Shown: piece after piece, positions 37,401-46,400 of the stretch | How the letters are laid out: every line of letters begins with the position of its first letter | Numbering within the stretch: the stretch's first letter is position 1 | From: Struthidea cinerea | Taxonomy: Eukaryota; Chordata; Aves; Passeriformes; Corcoracidae | NCBI GenBank assembly: GCA_013397865.1 | Contig: VZTI01002650.1 | Location: forward strand, 769,607 to 833,606 | Length of the DNA: 64,000 nucleotides | Direction: 5' to 3' | Position numbers and translations under genes: made by a program | Notes under the pieces: model-generated | Told to the model about the DNA's origin: nothing | Database searches by the model: none | What the model saw: only the letters and a program-made list of their open reading frames with translations

Positions 37401-39337
37401 ATTTCTGGCATCTCACAGTATTGCTTTAGGAAACAATCAATACTCCTTTCCATAAAACATAAATCCTGAGGGGGCAAGTGGCAACCTGTTTTAGTTATTT
37501 CTCCTAGAAGCTTTTACCAGTTACCTTAACTAGAATCAAATTTCTCTTCTGGTGGCTGAATGTAACATTTAGTTAAAAGTGAACAGCTGGATGGATGGTG
37601 CCATTTATCTCTGAAAGGACAAACGTGAGCAGTCAAAACCAAGCAACCTCTGCATTCTTGAACCCAACAAATTAATTATGTTGCCTGAATCCAAGCAATC
37701 CGGAATCATTTGGGTAATCATAAACTACCACAGGCATTATTACACCACTTCCAAGTGTAGAGGGGGAAAAAAAATACAAAACCAAACAAGAAACACACAA
37801 TGCACATGCACTTACTTGCATCAGGAACAGGTGTTCCATCATGTCAGGTGCCATACAAAGAGGCAGTCCTTGCCTTAAATGGCTTACATATTTTGACACT
37901 GGATAATTGGAAATACCAGGTTTTAAACTGAGTATTAAGTCAATCTGCAAAATACGAGGCAAGTAGAAGTGTTCCTCATAAGGGCTCCACACCCTCAAGT
38001 CCCCGCTTCATTTTCTCCATGCCATGACATCTCTCAACATCATCCCCAAACATTCTGGTACACCAAATGAAGTGATCACCTAACCAACACGCAAAACATC
38101 CCATATGTAAAAAGGAACTTTACAGAAGAAGGAGACCATCCTCTGATGATTGCATGAAGCTTACACATAAGATATTTTAAAATCTACCTAAATCCATGTT
38201 ACACCACTACCTCAGGGGAGCCCTGAGTTGTTACTGCAACAATTGAAGTTCTGTAGTAGCTGGCACATGAACAGATTCTATCCCCATCTTCATGATTCTT
38301 TAAGAAAAATAAACTCAGCCCATAATTTTTTCAGGGGGATGTGGAAGAATGGGAAATTTAAATACATGAAGTCAACAATGAAACAGGGACAAAACCAGGA
38401 TGTGAAGAACCAGTTTGAGAATATTCTCTTAAATAAGTCCAGACTTAAAAGATATCAAGCATATACTATAGATCCTATAGCTTGGACAGAAGAGTATATA
38501 TAGTGCACATGAGGAAAAACAGTCTTTTAAGAATGAGCTCATTTAGTAGATAGATTTCTCACTCAGAATTAACTATAGATGAGCACTAGATCTCTTATTT
38601 AGAAATAAATTGAGAAAGACTTCTGTGTTCACACCTCACACCACCTTCTGCTAGGCTAGTCTAGACTTCTGTGAAGTATCAATTTGTGACGTTTTTCCTC
38701 GATGCACACCCGCCGAGTTTTTAAAGCTGTAAGCAAAATAAAGAGCTACAAGCTCACAAAGAGAAGTCTAACCCAAATTATTCTGGTCTTGCATGGTTTT
38801 TATCCTCAAGTTACTCAGCACACCAGGTTAACAGAAAAGAAACCGTGCGCCTTCCCGGTACCTTCTCGGCCTCCCCGTCTCTCACCTGGTCACGTCAGGC
38901 AGCCACTGCACCGTGAGGCTGGGCCACTCCAGGGCGTGTGTCATCACCAGGTCGTACAAGAAGGGGGTGTTCTTCTTCCAGATCTTGTACTCCTCGCTGA
39001 TGACACGCTCCTCCACCGTGTCTTCCAGCACTGCAGTAAGGGACGGGATGAACCGAGGGTGGAGGGGGGTGAAGGGGGGAGCAGCCCCGGCCGGGGCTCT
39101 ACTGAGACGGGGACGGGGCAGGAGCGGGGATCCCGCAGGGCCCTCGGGGGCGGCCGGCGGGATGAAAACTGCAGCCGCTCCACCCCCGCTCCCACCTCCC
39201 GCGGAAGCTCCTCGAGGAGGAATCCCGGAGCGCCCCAGCTCCGCTGCGCCATCCCCGGCCACACGCACCCTCACACCCCACCGCCCGGCCGGGGAGAGGG
39301 GAGAGGGAGCGGGGCTCCTACCGTCCTTGCTCGCCAT
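31374..39337 (-). CDS. RBBP7: RBBP7 (RbAp46) WD40 histone chaperone, 12 coding exons
   Basis: RBBP7 binds helix 1 of histone H4 and is a shared subunit of HAT1, NuRD, Sin3-HDAC, PRC2 and NURF complexes in the nucleus. Twelve exons with coding lengths 16, 145, 143, 174, 116, 161, 127, 78, 77, 58, 111 and 69 nt give 1,275 nt, 424 aa plus stop, the same length as I recall for chicken RBBP7. The N-terminal H4-binding helix ([20 protein letters not shown]) is at about residues 8-27. A seven-bladed WD40 propeller follows, with blades ending in WD-type dipeptides such as CLWDI, LMIWDT, VALWDL, LHVWDL and MQIWQM. The acidic loop [16 protein letters not shown], also part of the H4 pocket, is at about 349-364. 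The tail is [18 protein letters not shown] plus Met. Ser at the start of ISEEY, LPDVT and DDQFD (human has DDAQFD) agree with the bird form of RBBP7 rather than RBBP4. All borders are GT-AG. Confidence 0.99.
32249..32359 (-). CDS. RBBP7: RBBP7 exon 11
   Basis: The acceptor is TTTTAACAG and the donor is ATG|GTGAGT; the length is 37 codons (residues 366-402). It encodes [20 protein letters not shown] and [13 protein letters not shown], the last WD40 blade. Confidence 0.98.
32880..32937 (-). CDS. RBBP7: RBBP7 exon 10
   Basis: The acceptor is TTCTTACAG and the donor is CTG|GTACCC. It completes Ser346 and encodes [19 protein letters not shown], the acidic loop that closes over the histone H4 helix. 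The donor is weak (GTACCC), but exon 11 follows in phase 0 exactly as in the family. Confidence 0.97.
33854..33930 (-). CDS. RBBP7: RBBP7 exon 9
   Basis: The acceptor is TTTTAATAG and the donor is AAG|GTGAGG. It encodes [20 protein letters not shown] then HVWDL and two bases of Ser346. Human RBBP7 has LNVWDL where this reads LHVWDL. Confidence 0.98.
34502..34579 (-). CDS. RBBP7: RBBP7 exon 8
   Basis: The acceptor is CTCCCAG and the donor is CAG|GTGGGT; the length is 26 codons (residues 295-320). It encodes [20 protein letters not shown] then KDEIFQ. Confidence 0.98.
34669..34795 (-). CDS. RBBP7: RBBP7 exon 7
   Basis: The acceptor is TGCCACAG and the donor is AAG|GTTTTT. It completes Ile252 and encodes [20 protein letters not shown] followed by [20 protein letters not shown] and DK. 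The donor departs from consensus after GT, but exon 8 joins in frame. Confidence 0.98.
35204..35364 (-). CDS. RBBP7: RBBP7 exon 6
   Basis: The acceptor is TTTATAG and the donor is AT|GTAAGT. It encodes [20 protein letters not shown] then [20 protein letters not shown] and [13 protein letters not shown], two WD40 blades, leaving two bases of Ile252. Confidence 0.98.
35911..36026 (-). CDS. RBBP7: RBBP7 exon 5
   Basis: The acceptor is TCTTTCAG and the donor is CAT|GTAAGA. It completes Asp160 and encodes [20 protein letters not shown] then [18 protein letters not shown]. Confidence 0.98.
36336..36509 (-). CDS. RBBP7: RBBP7 exon 4
   Basis: The acceptor is CAACTGTAG and the donor is CAG|GTGGGT. 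It completes Glu102 and encodes [20 protein letters not shown] through [20 protein letters not shown] to HPSKP, the first full propeller blade. Confidence 0.98.
36947..37089 (-). CDS. RBBP7: RBBP7 exon 3, with a second in-frame donor
   Basis: The acceptor is TCTAAACAG. It completes Arg54 and encodes [20 protein letters not shown] then [21 protein letters not shown] chose the donor GGAG|GTGGGC at 36,947 because it keeps the family's DxEKGEFGG junction. A second donor, ACG|GTGAGA, lies 12 bases upstream in the gene (exon end 36,959). It would remove four residues (GEKG) without changing frame. Confidence 0.95.
37090..38885 (-). other. RBBP7 intron 2; other introns also empty
   Basis: This 1.8 kb intron is the largest in RBBP7 and contains no exon, CR1 tail, LTR or RNA gene that I recognise. 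The same holds for the other introns over 300 bases: 31,443-32,248, 32,360-32,879, 32,938-33,853, 33,931-34,501, 35,365-35,910 and 36,510-36,946. Confidence 0.7.
38886..39030 (-). CDS. RBBP7: RBBP7 exon 2
   Basis: The acceptor is TTACTGCAG and the donor is AG|GTGAGA. It completes Val6 and encodes [20 protein letters not shown] then [20 protein letters not shown] and LPDVT. The N-terminal helix and the following strand are the histone H4-binding part. Confidence 0.98.
39322..39337 (-). CDS. RBBP7: RBBP7 exon 1, coding part (16 bases)
   Basis: The ATG at 39,337-39,335 sits in GCCATGG, an ideal start context. It encodes MASKD and the first base of Val6, followed by the donor G|GTAGGA. The short first coding exon MASK(D/E) is typical of RBBP4/RBBP7. 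The 5' UTR continues to the right, into the E2F-like motifs and the assembly gap. Confidence 0.96.
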
Positions 39338-39373
39338 GGCGGGCGAGACGCGGCGCCGGGAGGGAGCGGAGAG

Positions 39374-39401
39374 GGCGGGAAGAAGCGGAGGAGGCGGGAA
39401 A
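39374..39401 (-). promoter_or_regulatory. RBBP7: Two E2F-like motifs upstream of RBBP7 ATG
   Basis: On the + strand GGCGGGAA occurs at 39,374-39,381 and GGCGGGAAA at 39,393-39,401. In the RBBP7 sense these read TTCCCGCC and TTTCCCGCC, which fit the E2F core TTTSSCGC loosely to well. They lie 37-64 bases upstream of the start codon. Binding is inferred from the motif only. Confidence 0.5.
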
Positions 39402-39456
39402 GGAGGGAGGGAGCGCGCACAGGAGCCTCTGGAAAGGCGGGCGAGAACCTCCGGTG

Positions 39457-39550
39457 NNNNNNNNNNNNNNNNNNNNNNNNNNNNNNNNNNNNNNNNNNNN
39501 NNNNNNNNNNNNNNNNNNNNNNNNNNNNNNNNNNNNNNNNNNNNNNNNNN
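39457..39550. other. Assembly gap of 94 N
   Basis: A run of 94 undetermined bases sits between the RBBP7 5' region and a 21-bp minisatellite. The true length is unknown, because GC-rich tandem repeats often collapse or drop out of assemblies. Confidence 0.99.
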
Positions 39551-39654
39551 GCGAGGAGGGGCCGAGGGAGGGCGAGGAGGGGCCGGGGGAAGGCGAGGAG
39601 GGGCCGAGGGAAGGCGAGGAGGGGCCGAGGGAGGGCGAGGAGGGGCCGAGGGAA
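39551..39654. repeat. 21-bp GC-rich minisatellite
   Basis: Five nearly identical copies of GGCGAGGAGGGGCCGAGGGA plus A or G run head to tail; the first copy lacks its first base at the gap edge. Copies start at 39,551, 39,571, 39,592, 39,613 and 39,634, with one internal A-to-G change in the second. The array then degrades into GGCGAAGGCGGCTGG. Long open frames across it on both strands are by-products of the unit being a multiple of three. Confidence 0.95.
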
Positions 39655-39802
39655 GGCGAAGGCGGCTGGGCCGCGCTGTGGCCGCGAGGTGGGGCTGTAG
39701 GTAAAGCAGCGCCACCGAGGATACCTTTATTGATATGTCTTATCTAATGAGCCCTAAATCACATTAAAAAGTTGGATATTAATCCCCCTTCGCAACTGGA
39801 AA

Positions 39803-39908
39803 TGATAGAATCATTGAATCGTAGAGTGGTTTGGGTCGGAAGGGACCTTAAAATTCAGCTCGTTCCAACTCCCCTGTTGGGCAGGGACGCCTTCCACTAG
39901 ACCAGGTA
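39803..39908 (-). repeat. CR1 LINE 3' end, reverse orientation
   Basis: The sequence begins AATGATAGAATCATTGAATC and continues GGTTTGGGTCGGAAGGGACC, then CTCGTTCCAACTCCCCTG and GCCTTCCACTAGACCAGG. This is the reverse complement of a typical avian CR1 3' end. It includes the terminal ATTCTATGATTCT-like part, so the 3' end is complete while the 5' part is missing. Confidence 0.93.
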
Positions 39909-40295
39909 AGTAAATCCGTGAGTAAAAATGGCTACAGTGGCCACAGCTGAATAGTTACTGTTTTTTCAGCAATGATGCTGAATCTTTCGTAATTTTCTAG
40001 AAGAAATGTATGTTTGAACTATTTTTTAGTTGCAGTTTTAGCATAAAAGGCACTGAACTGCATTACTGAACTGTCACACACACAGGATCAGTCAGTGCTC
40101 ACAGAGATTTAAATTCTGTTGCTCTCTAATGGGGTCAGTGGTAGTGTCTCATACTCGGGCAAGTGGCGTGGCTTTGTTTGAGCAGCCACATACAAATCAA
40201 ACATGCGGCCCTACCACTGTCCAAATCAAACATACAGCCTTACCACCATGCCTGCCCAGCCTTGCTGATCTCTCCTTTCACCTGCCAGTAGACAA

Positions 40296-40432
40296 AAGAT
40301 TGTTCAAGGCCAGCTGGATGGAGCTCTGAGAAACCTGGTCTGGTGGAAGGTGTCCCTGCCCATGACAGGGGCATTGTAACTACGTGATCTTTAAGGTCCC
40401 TTCCAACTCAAACCATTCTATGATTCTGTGAT
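40296..40432 (+). repeat. CR1 LINE 3' end, forward orientation
   Basis: The sequence starts near AGATTGTTCAAGGCCAGCTG and continues GGTCTGGTGGAAGGTGTCCC, TGATCTTTAAGGTCCCTTCC and ATTCTATGATTCTGTGAT. It is a 5'-truncated CR1 copy with a complete 3' tail. It lies about 390 bases from the opposite-facing copy at 39,803-39,908. Confidence 0.94.
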
Positions 40433-43400
40433 GCTGAATAACTGCTTTCAATTCAGCTTAAATGAACAGTGCTTGCCTTAACCAGGGTAGTTCTTAATGG
40501 TGGCTAATAACACTTTCCAGCACAATAATGGAAATAGAGGCAGTTAAGAATCAGGTTAGATTCTCCCAAATGCCCCTAAATATTCAAAGGAACTTTTTGT
40601 CTCCAAATAGCATGTGTTTTCTTGCCATGTTGTGACTTACAGTCTTAAGATGAATTCTTGCTTCAGAGTTAAACTCACAGAGATGAATCCTGTATCACTG
40701 AGGCTCATACGCCTGGAGTTCCAGAAGGGAAGGAAATCAACTCTGAAGTGGAGCTCACTGTGCTCAGCTAGAGATGGTTGCAGGAGAGAGAAACAGCCAA
40801 ATAATAGCTGGCATTAAACTTTAATTTCCCCTCTGTGAGGACACTCTTCATGGACTGAAACTTCTAGGGTCTAGACACCAGTTTTTCAAACAAGGAATCC
40901 AGTTATGGAAAATGTTTATGTCTAGCAAAGGCAGGAGACTCCGAGGCTGGTAACAGCAGCCAAAGGTTGTAGCATGGGAATCAGAGAAAAAGACTGAGGA
41001 AGGCAGCCAGCTCCTCTAACTGGAAGCTTTCCCTAATAAACCATTGCTTTTCTGACCAGAGTGTTAAAAAACAGAAATCTTTTGGTGAAGTTAAATAAGT
41101 ATATATTAATCTTCTCCGTAATCCGCACAAATTGGAATTATACCTGTTCATGCCTTACTTATTCAAAATGAGAATCCTGTTAAACTGCATGGAAGCTGTA
41201 CGGTAGCCAGCTCCACAGGAATGCACAAGTTAACACAGACACAGGGCCTTGTCCTACCAGATGTGGCACCAGCTTCCCTTTGGCACTGCTTACTTGATGC
41301 TTTGCTGGTGGCTGCCAAGTATGTGTCTACTCCTACAAAGTGCTGAGGCCTTCCTAAAATGTTTTCAGAGTGAAGACTGAACCTTTCAGAGTCTGTGTGT
41401 TGTTACAGAGCGTTGATCACTTAAACCTCAGATAATGGATAAAGGAAAACTCTGTCAGGCTTCCTGGCTTTAAGTGACCTCTGTTAGCTCTCACGGAAGG
41501 GTGATTACATGGCCCCTTGAAAGATGAAGCATGTATGAGCATTTGGGTGGGATGCTCTTTGTGATTGTGCTGTAAACAGCAGTATTTGTGGCCACAGCTT
41601 ACCTGGAAAATGATAGGGAAAATGTGAATTAGTTTTGAAAAATTATGGAAAAATTGTTCTTCAATGATGTCATGTAGGGCTTGGATGAACTGTAAGTGAA
41701 GAATTGCTCCCCAACCCTCCACAAATTTTTACTGACTCTGTTTAGGATCTGGAAATCAAGTTGGATTGTAATAAGTTCCAGAACTAGTGCTAGCTTTGGT
41801 GAACAAAACCCGTCATGTCTAGATGTCAAAATAGTTAGTAAGTGACCAGCACAGTTCTCCTTGTTAACAATTACACTGCCGCACAACCACATTTTCTTTT
41901 CATTTAAATCTGTGCACCAAAAATGCTGTTACTAAGTGCTCTTCTCCCATTATCACAGAAGAGACAATTTATAACACTGCATCTATCAAAGACAGCATAT
42001 CATCTTACGCTGGTTATTTGCAATTCATTGGCATGGTCATATCTGTGACCACACATCTAAAATATATCCTTTGATTCCCACACTTTGTAAGGAAAGCAAT
42101 TACCCAAGGCTGTTGTTCATCGTTTGCAGTATGTGTAAAATGTACCATAAATTAGTTCTGAAGTAAAAGAGTGACTTGAATCATAAGCTTTATTTTTATT
42201 AAGCTATACTTCTTTCAAACCTAAACATGAAATACTGCATCTTCATTTCAGTAAAAAACCACCATCTCTTGCATCCTCAATTGTATGTGCTGCATCGTGC
42301 TTCAAATTGCAGATATATTTGTGAAGAATTATATGCACTTGTTAATTTTATCTTGAAGACATGTATGCTGATTTATTATTCTGCAAAGAATTAGCTGGCT
42401 TGCTGTTGCTTCTGTCTCTCACACATTATGCAGAGATGATGGATGTTTTTAGCATAACTCAGCAAGTAGATGTAGGTATTACTGTGAATGACCATCTCAG
42501 TCAGAAAATTGTGTAAGGTAAAACAAGCACAACACCTCAAAATTGCCCATTGGAAAAGTAAAATAGCAGCCTCAACAGTTATTATTCTCTAACATATTTG
42601 CTGTCATTGCATAGTCTCAGTAGCCTGTTTGGAATAAAGCATCATTTTCTTCAAACATGTAGATAAGAGAAGCACACTTCATTTTAATTGATGCAAACAT
42701 TCCCTCAGAATTTCTTGAAATGTGACCGTGTTTATTTTCCCCACTGCTCATCCAATCTTTTTTTTTTAATTTACCCAGCAATTATTATCTCCCCTGTATC
42801 AATCACACCTAACCAATACCCTGCTGTCACAAAAAATCTTGAGCTGCAGCCGTGTCTTGGACATGTTCTCTGTGACTTGCAGGTTGGGATTTGTCTAATG
42901 AGAGCACATCTTCGATAGTTCCCGTCTAAACAGCCGTGGCTGTGTTTTATCCTGATGTGCAGCATCTGTGTGCTGCACAGCCATGTGCAAATGGCAGCTT
43001 TTGCTTTGCATTGAATGAAGTGCATTTATGGGAATGTCAGTTCTTAGGGGAAAGAATGACTCACTGGGATTATATCCAGCATTGTAGACAAATACACCTC
43101 TTGCACCTTCTAGATGGCATTGTTCCCACTATTGGGATGCTGTACTGGGAACTCATGAGCTTCAGGGTTTGGATAACTAGCACTGTTTGTCACACTTGCA
43201 GCTAACTGCTGTAGATTGTATTGAATTTCAGGCCGCAAATGAGAGGAAATCCTATGGCAGTCTTGTGGATTCCCTCAGCAATCAGGAATATACAGTGTTT
43301 TACCTTTGAAGTAGAATATGTTTATTCTGTAAGGTACAAACCAAGCTTGTTCTCGTATAACAAGTCTGTCCTTCACCTCCCAAAGTAGCACTGCACTGAG

Positions 43401-46400
43401 CTAAGACTAATTCAACCCTGCTGAACACTTTTTTATTGCTTGCATTGACATGGCAATATTCCCTCAACAACCGGTCTTGCTGGGCTGTTTCTGTGCTCTG
43501 TGATATTTGTTCAGCATTTTCTACGTTTTTTGGGGGGTTTTTTAATAATTCCATGTAGAATAGCAGGTAAATTATTTGAGAAATAGATATCAATGTTTAC
43601 ATAACTGGCTTGGTACACTTTTATTAGTTTTGCACAGAGTAGTGGAACTGGCTGAATTACAAAAGAGCAGGGAAATATGAGAGTAGTTTTTAACAGGTCA
43701 CCTTATGAAACAATTGCTGCAATATGTGTTATTTTGCATGCTATATATTTCTAATATATGTTTTCATTGTATAGTCTGCTGTAGCTCTGCAGCCTCTGGT
43801 CTGGACAGGTTATTGCCCACATGTGGAGTTGCAGACCTGTAGGGATATTAAAAGAAATGGCAGAGAATATTTTGCTTGGCAGAAAATACTTTGGCTTTTT
43901 CATAGATGTAGCAGATATGCAAATTTGTACAACAAACAATCGATTTTCCTAGAAGTACAAATGCTTAATTTAATGCCAACAGGGAGATTTTCAATAAAAT
44001 GGAAGGAGAATTCTGACTTCTGAAGCTTCCAGCACTTGGCTTAATGGAGTTCTTTGTTGCTTGTTGCCTTGGCCTCCCTCTTTGTGATCTTGGAGGAACT
44101 TGGGGAGCAGGACTTGGGTAGTTCCAAGCCTGTGTCTGGGTCACAGGAATCAGAGGAGACTGTAATCCAGACACTGCTGTTTTCAGTTATATGGAAAGGA
44201 GTCGAGGCAAACTGCTGCTCTCAATGATGTGCTGAAGCACGGGAAAGTCTCAGCCTTTCATGCCAAAGAAGGTGAGAGGGAGTTGTTTATTATAATCCAT
44301 TTCCTCTTCAACTTCCACTCTAGGGCTTAAAAGCCTCTGCAAGTATTCAGTGAAGGAAAGTGATCTCTGCTCTTGCCTTCTAATCTTCAGGAATGTCTCT
44401 CCCCACCTGAGCTGCCTGGCCTTCTTTTTCAGAGACTTCTCTGAGGTCACCATATGGTTTCTTTCTGTGTTCTTCACTCTTACTCTTTTGAGACTTGAAG
44501 CAATTAATAACAGCATTATCTTCAAGGTTCTGGATATCTCAGAGGTGAATCCACTGAGACAGGAACCATGCCAGGCTGTTTCAGCTCACTGATCCTGTTT
44601 CTGTCATAATGAAGATTTTGTTTATGCTGTTTGATTTACTCATTTACATTACGGCAGAACACCCTCACGTGCAGTCTTTGGAAGCTCTAGAGATCTTGAT
44701 TTTTATGTTCTGTCTTCTTTCCAAGGGTTTTAAATACCAAGAACAACAGTCCTGCACAGAGTGTGCATTAATGGACAGGTGTTACATCAGACATCTGTGC
44801 AGCTTTTTACTTTGGGAGGCAGAGGCTGGGGCCAGAGGAACTACAGATTCAGTGTGTTGTGGGTATCATGTGAGGGAAGAAGGAACAGGCAGAAAGATCT
44901 GCTTAGACCAGGCTGGTGCCTGTTTACATTTCTGCAGTCAGTTCTAAAATTGGTGGATACCCAAGCAAATAAACTTTGCTGCTGTTTCTGCTAGTTACTC
45001 CCAGTGGTGACTCAGCTAGAGTGGTATAGCCACATGTTCAGAAACGGGAGAAAAAAGGGACAGTGGCACTGCCCTATCCTGCCAGCACTTAATACATTCT
45101 TACATTTCCTGTGCACCAGTTCAATGCTGCTAATGCTGTTCTGCTAAACATTTCAGAGTATGTTTTTATGAACAATTTAAGCCAGTCTAAAACCATAAAA
45201 ACATTAGCTGGTCTGCCCTCTTGCTCACCACTCTTCTGATCTGCCCAGTGCTAACATTCACAAGGTCAGTGGGGAGCTGAATCAGGTCCCCAGAGTAGCT
45301 GACTTTTTTTTTTTAGCAGAGTTGATTTTCAGCCAGATGATCAGGCTGAGCATACTCATTGCATGTCTTCCTGGTTTTAAACCTGGCACCAAGGGGAGGA
45401 CATAGCCATGGGCAAGAGCAGGGATGGTTCATTCAGGTTTTGGTTTCAGATTAGTTTGCACCAGTTGTGAGACCGCACCACGGGCCCTGCAAGTCAATAG
45501 TTGTAGCACTCTGCTGCTGGTTCACTGCCAAGTCTGGAGTGTTCAGTTCTGTGAACCACCAGCTACGAGTATTGTCTCTCTACCACTTGTCTGACTTCTG
45601 CAGATGTAGTGCCTCAAAAAGAAGGTGAAAACTCCATTCACATGCTTTCATTTGCTGACATGGGAGGAAAGCTTTAAAATTCCAACTTAGTTACTGGTAT
45701 AAGCAGGATGTATAATTAGGACTTCAGTGGGAGACAACTAAGCTAAACACAGGTACAGGAACTCACATTGTCATGGGACACTGTTGAGACCTTATTTGAC
45801 ATGCATTTAAAATATTCTTCAAAGAGGTTTTTTAAAGGAAAAGGGTTTAACAAAATTGCTGCTTTGCTGAGAGGCAGCACAACTGGATCAAATTAAATAA
45901 AACCTGATTTTTAAAAGGATCTTGTGATTTGAGATACTGCAGAGAGCCTCTTTAAAAGGTATCTGAGACTAAGCATCCATCAACTGAGGAAATCCCTAGC
46001 ACTAGGGGCTTTAGAAAAATCTAAGCTTTCATATTTGAACTATTTCTCCATACAGCTGGAAATCTAATGTAAACAGGACCTAAGCAACTTGGCCACAGTA
46101 ATTTAGGAAATCAGAACTGCTGACTGCTAATACTAGCTCAGGTTTCTAGCCCCATGCCCAGAATGCTAACGTTTGGCTTTATTGTTTTGTTTTTCCGTAA
46201 TTCCCTGCTGTGAGGTGCAGTGGGGGAAGAGTAGAGCAGTGATAACTGTTAACATAACACCTCTGCCTTGTTTCTTAGGAAGGACCTGTTTTTTTGCTGA
46301 AGCTTAGGGAGACAAGTATAGACTACATGATAACATATTTCTGTGTGACAAGTCATTTTTGGCTCGTTCTTTAAAAACCATTGCACATGGGAGGTTAAGG

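Larger units (their letters stand above)
38870..39720. promoter_or_regulatory. RBBP7: RBBP7 CpG-island promoter
   Basis: A sharp rise in G+C and CpG spans exon 2, intron 1, exon 1 and the upstream sequence up to about 39,720. It is interrupted by the gap at 39,457-39,550. No TATA box is visible near the start codon, which fits a housekeeping promoter. The transcription start cannot be fixed from sequence. Confidence 0.85.

Noticed and set aside
38702..39747. Long open frames (up to about 330 codons) on both strands over the RBBP7 CpG island
   Set aside because: They cross the N gap and a 21-bp (multiple of three) minisatellite and overlap RBBP7 exons 1 and 2 in other frames. Only the spliced exons at 39,322-39,337 and 38,886-39,030 are real.
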